64,000 bases of DNA from assembly GCA_015183035.1 (NCBI GenBank), contig JACZZP010000003.1, positions 2,666,001-2,730,000 on the forward strand. Direction: 5' to 3'. A model generated the notes under the pieces. It saw only the letters and a program-made list of their open reading frames with translations, was not told where the DNA came from and did not search any database. Positions 1 to 15,650 of the stretch are shown here, one piece after another; the stretch's first letter is position 1, and every line of letters starts with the position of its first letter. The position numbers and the translations under genes are program-made. Origin of the DNA: Meloidogyne chitwoodi. Its lineage: Eukaryota; Nematoda; Chromadorea; Rhabditida; Meloidogynidae.

Positions 1-1387
1 AAAAGCAGAAGAAGCAAAAGAAAATTCGGGAGAGGGTGAAAATGGTATATTAGAGTCTGAGATTTATTTAAATTTTTTGACTTTTAGAACCACCTGTTTC
101 AAATCAAAAGCCAAATTCACTCCAATATAGTGAACCAATAAAACAAGAACAACCTACACCTTCAGACCCTTCTCCAGGCTTCGAAGAACTTTTTGGGATA
201 TCACACAAAAATTGTTTTAGTGCTGATACTCTTGTGGAAACTGCTAATGGGATTAAAAGAATGGACAGACTGGAAGTTGGAGAACTCGTAAGTTTGGGAA
301 TAATTAGGCAATTTATGCTAATTTTTGAAAATGGCGTATTTTTGCTGAAATTGGAAAAATTTGCCATTTTTGAAAAAATTGGCAAAATTTGCCATTTCCT
401 TGAAATTCTCTTTTTTTAAAGGTATTGGTACCAGCAAGCAGTAATTCTCTCAAATTTGAACGTATTGAAATGTTTTATCATCGAAAACCTGATGAAAATG
501 TAAAAAAAAAGATATTAATAAAAACCCATTTTTGTAGACATTCTTCTTTCAAATAGAAACAGAATCTGGAAAACAACTTTCAATTACTCGTTTGTTAATT
601 TTTAAATTAAAAATTTAAAATTGTAATTTAGCTTTACATCTTTTGCCATTTGGTAATTGCTCGGAAATGGCAAATGGCGAATTGGACTCTGACCGAATTG
701 AAAAATGGCTGCAAAGGTCAAGGTAACTATTAATTTTATTTTTTTTGGCACACTTTAGAATTTAAAATAAATAAATTTAAAATAAAATAATAAAAATGTG
801 AAATTAAATATATTTATTTTCTTTTAAGATTTGCTCATAAAGCACGTGTAGGCGATTGTTTATTCACCGTTAATCAACAATCAAATAAAAATAATATTAA
901 AATTAATGTTGAAAGGATACAAAAGGTGTTTTAATTTTGATTTTTAATTTAAAAAAAAAATATTTTAAGATTGGAAGGCGTTATTCTAAAGGAATTTATA
1001 GGTTGAATTTTTTATTGTTTAATTTAATTTAAATCTTTCCACAGTCCTATGACAATTGAAGGAGCTTTATTGACTAATGGTATTCTTAGTTCATGCTTTT
1101 CACAGATTGAAAGTCATGCTGTGCAAAAGGCACTTTTCAAATTTAAAATTTTTGGGAATTAATTTTTTGAAATTACAGCTTTCATTTGACATTCTCGTCT
1201 CCATCTACAGATTTTCTGGCTTTTTGACAGGCAAAATTTAAAATATTTCAAATAATTTGTTCTTTTTTTAATTTTAGATTTAATAGAGAGAACAGAGAGG
1301 ATTTATTTTAATGAAATTCCAGTGCCTAGTCTTGTAGATTTTTTATATACAATTAGTAGACATATTATTCCTTTTGTTAAATATTGA
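1..1387 (+). CDS. Hedgehog-related protein, C-terminal Hint (Hog) part; 5' end outside the window
   Basis: The reading frame enters at base 1 and stops at 1385-1387. After a linker rich in E, P and S comes a Hint autoprocessing domain. It opens with the catalytic-type Cys (N-C-F-S-A-D-T near 210-230), has a T-P-L-H block split by the intron after about 589, and ends with the typical hydrophobic helix region near 1100-1380. In Hint domains the Cys starts an N-S acyl shift and the TxxH histidine assists. In animals this cleaves secreted hedgehog-like precursors. In nematodes such domains occur in warthog, groundhog and related families. The N-terminal signalling part lies upstream, so the subfamily cannot be named. 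Two introns (1130-1178 and 1231-1277) appear to start with GC instead of GT; using them is the only way I found to keep the Hog frame open. Domain call is firm, exact boundaries moderate. Confidence 0.8.
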
Positions 1388-1570
1388 AAAACAAAAATTT
1401 TTTATTTCGAATAAATTAAAATTTATGGAACTGAAACGTCTGATATATTTCGGCGGCACTCAACTGGAGCGTAGTCAAAAATTTCGATAATTGTTTAACT
1501 TTTTTCTTGTTTTTTAATTATTTTACTTTTTCTTTTTTAGTTTAAAAAACAAATTTAGGAATAAATAAAA

Positions 1571-7102
<5,532 letters not shown>

Positions 7103-7273
7103 TTTAGAAAAAAAGTAAAGAAAATTTATTTAAAATTCTCCTTTATTTTTTTGTAAAAATAAATAAATATATTTTATTTGCCATTATTATATTTAATTTT
7201 TAATTATATTTATTTAAAATTAATATTGAATTTATTTTTTTACCACAATTTTTTTAAATTAATTTTTTAGAAA

Positions 7274-9006
7274 ATGTTAAAAAATTTTCAAGAAAATTTT
7301 GAATATTTTTTTGATGTTGCCACTTGTGGTGATATTCTTTCAATATATCGAGGAAGACCAATCTGGGCAGGATATCAACAAGATCAACTTGTAATTCCAG
7401 CTGAAATTCTTTTTAACAATGTACCTTCCGCAAGGTTTTATTTTTCTTTAAAAAAGAAGATTTTTAATTCTAAAATAGAACAGCTGTTCTTCATTATATT
7501 GCGAAATTGGTTCATGAGACTGTTCATCTTTATTTTTGCGAAAAAGAGCGCAAGGAAGGAATTGGAAAAGGTTAAAATTAAATATTTATTTTGTTAAACT
7601 CCTTTCAATTTTTTACTCTTTCCTTAACCTTTGGATGGTCACGGGAGAGGATATTTTGGGTCAATAAAAGTTTGGAACAGGCAAAATAGATGAGAAAAAA
7701 ATGTTTCAATTTTTGAAATTTCTACTTTTAATTTTAAATATATTTTTATAGCCATAGATTACACCAACTTGGAAAAGTCAGTCAGACATTTAATTACAAT
7801 ATTGAGCTCATTTGATAAAGAAATTCTTCACTCATCTTCTTGTTCATTTAACCTTTTATTGCTTCAATGGATTTTTGAACTTTGTGCTGATTTGAGTCGT
7901 CAAAATCATAACAGACCTTTTTTCAATTTACAAAGACCAAAGTCTACTTTTCTACTCAAGTCATTTCAACAAATACCATGCATTTTGGATTTACTTGTGC
8001 TTTTAGAAAAAACATTTAATGAATTGTAATTTTTTAAACTAAATTCTAATTCTTTTACAAATTCTTTTTTTTACAAATTCTGATTTTTAATCTTCACTAA
8101 TTTTCTGATTTCTCTAAAAATTACAATCTCTTATTTTCAGGCTAAACTCCACTCCAGAAAAAACAATTCAAACATTCATTGCAGCTCATAAACGATTTAT
8201 GAACAACTTTGAATGGATAACATTATACATTGCGTAAAAAATTTTTTTTTAATTATTTAAAATATTTTTTCATTTTTTTAGTGAGTCCTCTCCTTCAAAT
8301 TTTGCAAAAAATTTATTAAAAAGTGGAGCTGATGAATTTCATTCATTTTGTGGTGAATTGGTATAATTAAATTTATTTTTATTTTTTTAATTAATTAATT
8401 AATTCTTTTTTAGAGTAGATCAAATGTTCAGCGTGCAGCACAGATTCATGAGGAATATTCTGGAAGGCTTAAAATTTATTCTGTCATTTTTCGTTCTTTA
8501 GAGAGAAACAAACTTGAATTTAGGCGTTTTATTTTTGATGTTTTGAATGTAAGTATTTTTTTAAATTTTTTATTTAATATTTTTCAGGAATTTTTGTTGA
8601 CAAGCGACAATTTGAATGAATTTGTTTTTCTCGTGAAATTGGCTTTAGTTTCTCCAGAAATTGTTACACCTTATTCTGATGAGATTATACAATTTGGTTA
8701 GTTTGTTTAAATTAAAACTTTACAATTTTCTGATTTTTCTTTTACAATTTCTGATTTTTCTTTTACAATTTTCTGATTTTTTTAATTCTGATTTTTTAAA
8801 ATTTCTCTTTTTATCCAAAAATATTTTTAGTTATAGGCCGCCAACTTTCTCCAATATTAACATTACTCAGCCAAACCCCTTCATTTGGTTTAGCAATGTC
8901 TAATAATGACCAATTACAAAATATGCTTACACGAATTTTAGAGGGGGCAAGTACAAATTCTCTTTTTAAGATACTTGAATTTATTGGGTTGTTTTTATCT
9001 TTATAA
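7274..9006 (+). CDS. ints-5: Integrator complex subunit 5-like protein
   Basis: A helical, repeat-type protein in about 9 exons with no catalytic motif. Several blocks resemble Integrator subunit 5 in the right order. There is an early V-P-S-A-R followed by A-V-L-H-Y-I-A (about 7428-7510), a central LLLQWIFELCADLS helix (about 7856-7900), and a W-I-T-L-Y-I-A segment near 8215-8235 followed after the intron by a helix ending in S-G-A-D-E-F (about 8320-8340). INTS5 is a structural subunit of the nuclear Integrator complex, which attenuates Pol II transcription and processes snRNA 3' ends. The ATG at 7274 begins the only N-terminal frame fitting the downstream exons. The gene sits 171 bp behind PRP16, so co-transcription is possible. 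The identity rests on remembered family features, not on a search. Confidence 0.6.
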
Positions 9007-9898
9007 AAAAAATTTTTTCTTTTCTCCTCCAAAAATATTTTTTATTTAAATCTTAAAATTTTATTAAGTAAATATTTTTATTTATAAGTGTGCGTTTGAA
9101 GATTTTTTTAAAATTCTGATTTTTAGAATTTTTTTTAATTCTGATTTTTAATCTTTCTACGTTATTTTATTAATTTATTGGCTTATTTCTTTCTCCGTTT
9201 TCTTCATTTTCTTTCAATTAATCAAATTTTGTACATAAAATTTGATTATAAAATTTCTTTCTTTATTTTTTCTTTAAAACGACTCAGATCAATATATAAA
9301 GATATTAAATAGTTCAACATAAGACATTTTTATATTTTTTTGTTGTTTAGCGGAAATGTGTTTTTGAGTAAAATAGCGCAAATAAAAATGTAAAAGATGT
9401 GGTAGTGGACCCTATTTTTTATTATTTTTTTTTATTTCCCTAATCGGTAGCAATGCTTTTATTTTTTATAAAAAATTGCTCATTTTTACACTAAAAAGGA
9501 ATTGACTCTAACAATATAATTTTTTAAAATTTTTCTTTGCCTTTTGCTTAAGAAACTTTCATTTTAGTGTGGGAGATATGTATGTGGGAAAAGACAATAA
9601 ATACAAAGTAAAATATATTTATGTAATCTTGTAAATATTAGTGAACGAGATCGACAAACAATCCATCTGTCTATTATAAAAATATTTGTATATAAAGAAA
9701 AAATGCGCGTAAATTGTTTCTAGTTGTGTATTTCTCTCTAAATTGTAACGTTAAAGTTTTTGTTTAATAATGGTTAGACACACATTAATTTTATTTGTTT
9801 GCGTAATTCTGTCTAGTAATTAAGTTTGAACTTGAATTATATAAAATTAAGTTTGAACTTGAATTATTATTTTTATCTATATTTATTTTGGGACCTGT
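9007..9898. other. AT-rich intergenic stretch without recognisable genes
   Basis: Bases are mainly A/T runs with short repeats of an 'attctgatttttaat' type. A direct repeat of 'aagtttgaacttgaattat' occurs at about 9822-9840 and 9849-9867. No open frame resembles a protein family, and no tRNA is seen. Confidence 0.5.
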
Positions 9899-10022
9899 AC
9901 ATTTCGTCGAACAAAATTGCACGACATTTCGCCCCTACGAAAAAAATCTACATTTCGTTTATCCGAGCCCAGGTTTTTTGCCGGTGGGACGAAATGTCGT
10001 GCAATTTTGTTCGACGAAATGT
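9899..10022. mobile_element. Short fold-back (MITE-like) element with 32-33-bp perfect inverted arms
   Basis: The arm at 9899-9931 is an exact reverse complement of 9990-10022 and encloses a spacer of about 58 bp. Arms are markedly less AT-rich than the surroundings. The outer motif is CATTTCGTCGAAC. There is no coding capacity; open frames across it run through the palindrome and are not genes. Clear target-site duplications were not found. It could be a MITE, a hairpin-forming repeat or the remnant of a longer terminal-inverted-repeat transposon. Confidence 0.65.
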
Positions 10023-10576
10023 CGGGAAACGTTTATTTATTTTTAAATAATATTAAATTATATTTTTCTTCAAAAATGTTTTTATCAAGATTTTTGCTCC
10101 ATATTTATGTTTTTATTTTTTTATTACCCGATAACAAAAACATACAATTCAATATTCATGATTATATACATATTTTTCTTTTCCTTCTCATTCTGTGTGG
10201 TCAACTTTTTGGACAATTTTTTTTTCCTAAAAATATGTTTAAACGTTTTCTTGATTTTTCTAATCCTTTTTTTATTTCTAAATTTTTTTTCTTTTTTTTA
10301 TATTATTTTTTTCTTCCTAAAGATGACTTTGGTTGAATCACAAATTTTTAAAATTTTGTTTGTTCATCTTTATTTTAGCAATTGTTTTTACTTTTAAATT
10401 TTCCATTTTTGGAATTTTATTTTATTTGCAGGTTATTTTTTATTAACAAATAAATTTGTTTTTTTTTCTTTTAGAAATTTGACAACAATTAATATTTTTA
10501 AGTTCTCACGGGTTTCTCTGAATTTTGCAGGATAATACTTTTTTTATTGTTTTCTACATTTTGTGCACATTAATAA

Positions 10577-13500
10577 ATGCTCAGGTATTTACAAACTTAA
10601 GTTTTATTAATTGTAAAATGTTGAGAAATAAGTTCTAAACTTTAATTCTTTTCTATTTTCTCAAGCTCATCCTCAAGTCCTATTGAAGAATCTTCCTCAA
10701 CCGTCACTCTTTCATTTCCTGCTACTTCCGAGTGTACAACATCTGGTTTAATTTCTCCTTTATCCTCTAGCGGTGATAGACACTTAAACGATATTTCTAC
10801 TGTTTATGATGATGATGACGATTTGTTTAGTTGTAGACTCCCTTCAACAAGCGATATTGATGCACCGTTGCCTTTAAATATTGTTAATCCTTGCTATCAA
10901 TCTCCGCTCTTTTTACGACAGGAAAAACATTTAAAGGTTAAATTAGATTATTAATTTATTTACTTAACTTGAAAAAGAGAAGTTTAAATTTATTTTATTT
11001 TTTAAGTCCAATGAGGAGCTACCAATTTTAACAACTCACAATCCACGAAGGACTGCTTCGGCGCATCATATAACACACAGATTTCCGCTCCAAGACTCTA
11101 ATATGTAGGAGAACACAAAGTATTATTATTATTATTTTTTAGTTGTTTAAATTCAATTTCAACTTCTCCCAATTGTTCACTTAATAATGACAACAATGCT
11201 GAAACATTATCGCAATCTGCCTGTATTGATAGTTTGAGTTCTCCCATTATGGTTATACTTATCATTTTAACATTTATTTTTATTTTTTTCATAGGATTAC
11301 CTCGATGAAAAATTAATTCTAAATCAGATGAATAATTTAATCAAACAGCATTGTTGTTCTTCCTCTTCATTATCCTCTTCTTGTGATGAACCTTTTAACA
11401 TTCGCTCTGGTACCTCTAAAAAATTAATATTTGCATATTTAAATCGCTTTCGTAAGGGAAAAGGTAAAAAATTGGTTTAAAAAATAAGAAAATTAACTAA
11501 CTTTTATTTAAAAAGGAGTTGAACAAAACTTTTCTAAAAAAATTACAAAAAATGATAACTCTGAAAATCTCTTTGGAGGAATGTCTTTGAACGCTATTCA
11601 AGCAAAAACTGAAGATGGAAGCCCTTTACCACGACTTATACATGATATAATGGATTATATTGCTGGGTATGCTCATTTAACGGAATGGCTCTTCAGAAGA
11701 AACGGTTTTATTTTTTTACAAACTTAAAGATAAATTTACAATTCTGATTTATTTTTCAAAATTAAGTCAGAATATTAAAATCAGAAGTTGTATTACAATC
11801 TTAAGTTTTAATAAATCGAATAAATAAATTATTATAAGCTTAAGATAAATCAGAAATAAAACAAGATTACAAACTTAAAAGATAAATTTACAATTATTCT
11901 TTTTTCTCACAGGTGTTAAAGGAAGGATTGAGGAAATAAAAGTAAATAAATTTTAAAAATTAAAATTATTACAATTTTAATTTGAAAAAAGGAATGTTGC
12001 TCTCAATTATCACCAAACCATCAAATACCTGATAATTTACTAGAAGAGTCTCAACTTTACAATTTATGCGACGTTTTGAAGCTTTTCTTCCGTTCATTAC
12101 CAGAATGTTTATTTACAGATAAAGTGTCTGGATTACTACAGAATTGGTTAAGGTAACGAATTAGAATTTACAATAAGAATTTTTTAAATTATTTTTCAGA
12201 GAATTACCTCCCACTTACTCGCCAAAACATTTTCAAGCTGCCCAATATGCAATTCTTATTTTGCCTACAGAAAATCGAGAAGCTTTTCTTCTTCTCTTAC
12301 GTTTTCTTTGTGGAATTGCTAGACATTCAAGTATTAATAAAATGAATTCTTTAAATCTTGCTACATGTTGGATGCCTTCACTCTTTCAATTTTTTAATCA
12401 ACAACAACCTTTACAGCAAAAACAGCAACGCCAAAATCCTCTTTCACCTTTGGAGAATGGAGGAAGTGGAATTAGAAGAAGATTAATGTCAGTTATTCTA
12501 TTATCTATTTTTGTTAGTAGAAAATAAAAAAGGTTATAATTCACCACATTTCAGGCGTCGTAAAACAATAGAAATAAGTTTAATAAACGTTGGAGGACTT
12601 ACAACATTAACACCAACAGAAAATACTAGTCCAACCTTACAATTGGATAAAAACTCGTCTAAAAATAATTATGATTTAATGAAACAATTATTAAGTGCAA
12701 TGATTGATGGTTGGGAGAAATTAACACTTTTGCCGATATCATTATCTGAAAATAAATATTTGAATCGTTTAATTAATGGATGTAGGTCATCTAATGGCTC
12801 AATCTGTGTAAAAATTAAGAGAAATGGCCAATTTGAATTTAATGATGAATTGCATCAAAAATTGAGGAGAATGTTGTTCAGGCTTAAAGAGGTTTGTAAT
12901 TAGTTTAAAGAAAAAATAGAGAAGAAATTACAATTTGTAATTTTAAAGTTTAAACTTGAATAAAATTAAAAAAACAAGTGTAAACTTGAATATTAAAATA
13001 TTTTACAATTTAAAATTACAATCTTATTAATAGGAATACTCAAATGGATGGCCTAGCAATAATAGTGCTAGCAGCAGATGTTGGAACTTACAACGAGTAT
13101 TCTCTGATGGCGCACATATTTTTACACGTTCAATTAATGATATGGCTCCAGGTTTAAAATCTTTTCTAGTCCAAACAAGTGCACCAGCTTCGCCTAATTC
13201 AATATTAGCTGCTTTAATTAATGGAAGGCATAAAAAAATATTATATTTTTTAAATATTTTTTCGTTCAGAATTCTTTGGGACTCTAATGTAATTGGTGTT
13301 AAACGTGTTGGCCCTTCAGGGCAAAATTTTGATATTATACGCCTTCAATATCGTCCAACTTTGATTACACTAGGAAAATGCTCGTATCTGGCTAGGTTTT
13401 TAATTTTAAACTTGAGTAAATTCTGAAAATAAATTTAATTTATTTTATTTTTTTATATATTTTAAGACGATGGACTTATAGTGAATTAGAAGATGAATCA

Positions 13501-13828
13501 ACTTGTTCACTTATTGAGTGTTCTATTACCCCAAAAGAGGAAGACAACAACTTCAATGAAAATATTGATGATTTTGAAGGAGTTTGTGTGCACGAATCAA
13601 AGTTTTTGATTGTACCTAGATGTGCAGGATTTTCGCAACTTATTTATATTTCACGCATTGACTTCAAGTTTGTTAACATTTTTTAATTAAAAAAATAAAA
13701 ATGTATTTTACTTAAGAGGACGCCCATCCCGTTGGTATGAACAAGTCTATGCTGAAATGCTCGTCAGACAAATGCAAAGATTAACACAACATTTACTCGA
13801 ATATAAAAATAGGAGGATCGTTTTTTAA
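10577..13828 (+). CDS. RhoGAP-START domain protein of the DLC1/STARD13 type
   Basis: About 11 exons. The tentative start is ATG-CTC-AG at 10577, spliced to a Ser-rich region at 10666; an earlier start is possible. Low-complexity acidic and Ser segments precede a RhoGAP domain at about 11540-12520. This has the L-F-R-R-N-G arginine-finger block (about 11683), V-K-G-R-I-E-E-I, and the late N-L-A-T-C-W-M-P-S-L-F block (about 12350). A START lipid-binding domain follows at about 12670-13800, including W-N-L-Q-R-V-F-S and a closing C-terminal helix. RhoGAPs stimulate GTP hydrolysis by Rho GTPases. The RhoGAP-then-START order is characteristic of the DLC family, which acts at the cortex and adhesion sites (C. 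elegans gei-1 is a relative). No SAM domain is visible. The stop is at 13826-13828. Confidence 0.85.
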
Positions 13829-13944
13829 AGATTTTTTTTAAATTTAAGATAAAATAATAAAAAGACTTATTTTTGCACATCTAAAAAGTTGAAATTTTTT
13901 AATTTAATAATTCAATTATTTTCCATTTTGTCTTTTATTAATTA

Positions 13945-14145
13945 TTCTGGAGCGCACAGCTCGGTCCAAATAGTCGATTGGACCTCCCGATGGTACTAAA
14001 TATTAGATCATGTTCTGATTCTCCAAACAAAAATTTAGGTCTCACATCTGTTGAGGTCCCCGAACAGATGCGAGAAGTTGATATTCATGAGCGGAGGACT
14101 TTTTGTCTTGTCAATAAATCTGCCTTAGCCCATACTTGTTCATAT
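13945..14145 (+). repeat. Isolated diverged copy of the 171-bp repeat family
   Basis: The stretch beginning 'ctggagcgcacagctcggtccaaat' closely resembles the boundary of the 171-bp monomers at 25160-25800 ('gggagtgcacagctcggtccaaat'), about 11 kb away. It continues with recognisable but degraded monomer sequence. The open frame across it is not supported as a gene. Confidence 0.55.
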
Positions 14146-14541
14146 CCAAAATACTTGCGATGGGAAGGAGATGATGAAGAAATTGGTGAAAAATTGTTGT
14201 TGATAATAATAGGTTAACGCGAATGCATATTTAAAACGTCGTTTGGCATAAACTTGGATTTATTACTCGAAATTTACTCAAATATGTTGAAGGTATTTTG
14301 GTCTGATTGTGTTTTGTCGAACAATGGAAGCCTTACATTAGAGTAAATTTCAACGAATAAATCAAAGTTTGCGAAGACTAAGCGGCCATAGACTCAAAAA
14401 GTTTATTGATCACTGTTTGACCATTATGTCCATTGACCATTTGTAGATGAAAAAGGCGGGTAGAGAAAGGATCTTTTCGTTTTAAGCGTTTTTAAAAATA
14501 AAACGGTTTTTCATTAAATTATATTTTTCAGACTTAATAAA

Positions 14542-15532
14542 ATGACTACTGAGATAAGAGATTTTGAAATTCGTGCAACTATTTCTTTTTCTTATTTGCC
14601 AAATTATTCTAATATTCAAAAAACAACGTTCAGAAAAGGCCTTATAAAATTTGATTCAAAAGAGAAAGATTTTGTCGTTAAATTTGATCACGTCAAAAGT
14701 AATCCAGTTAGTTTCAACATTTTATAATGTTCATTATTCTAACTTTTAACCTAACATTTTTAAGTACGTTATATCAATGAGCAGCATCAGACAACCAGAA
14801 AGAGAGCGATGTCCTCGTGGTATCATGTATACTTTCAAATTTGACATGCCAGATCTGCAATTCAATGAGTGTTTTCTCAGAAACATTTCAGAGGATAACA
14901 AGCAACTGATCCATTCATACATTATCAATGCCATTAGAGGTTTATTTTTAGCTTTAATTATGCTAACTTTTGGATTTAAATTTAATAATTGAATCTATTA
15001 TTTAGCAAGAAGGAGACAGGTCTCCGACCTTAATGATACAACAACTACAATTAGCGAGGATACACAAAACATCTCTTTATCTCCTTTATCTCCTCCAAGA
15101 AAGCGAAGATCACCTCCGAAACCTCCTCTACCATCAAAAAAGCACAGGCCGGAAAAAGTTACAACCTCTCTTTTGGACATTGATTTCGAAGAAGAGGTTA
15201 GTGTTTTTGACTTTTCAAAAAGTTTTTGCAATTTTAACACAATATTTTAATCATTAATAGAATTTTAATAAGTTCTTATTTTTAAGCAAAATGATGTTGT
15301 TAGAGATTCACTTGAAAGAGATTCTTTGTCACCGCCTCCACCAATAATAAAAAAGAAAAAAAAGAAGTTGCATAATAATGTGAGATTATAATTTTATATT
15401 AAAGTTTTATTAAAAATAAATTTATTTAAGCGCATCTCCGGCTACAAAAAAAAAGATGATGAAAAAACGTTTTTAAAGAGAAAATTTTCTATGATTGTTA
15501 AGACAATTTTTTGCGTAAATCTTATTTGTTAA
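14542..15532 (+). CDS. Unrecognised basic protein with Pro/Ser/Lys-rich tail
   Basis: At least five exons can be joined: 14542 to about 14708, about 14765-14940, 15005-15196, 15287-15377 and a last piece from about 15430 to the stop near 15530. The N-terminal half alternates hydrophobic and charged residues (a possible beta-rich fold with a phrase like Y-T-F-K-F-D-M-P-D-L). The C-terminal half has runs such as S-P-P-R-K-R-R-S-P-P-K and P-P-P-P-I-I-K-K-K-K-K-K, resembling nuclear localisation signals. I do not recognise the family. The last exon is uncertain and could be intronic. A gene is supported by consistent splice signals and codon-like composition, not by homology. Confidence 0.45.
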
Positions 15533-15650
15533 TTTATTTTTTTATATTTTTGTTTCTTTTACATTGTAATATTTATATATTATTTTAATTTTTTACATGC
15601 GCAATTTTCTTCTATATTAAATTCCCTTTATACTCCATTTATAAATTTAG

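Noticed and set aside
9826..10336. Open frames across the 9.9-kb hairpin
   Set aside because: They run through a palindrome and then a T-rich stretch giving only Phe/Leu/Ile runs.
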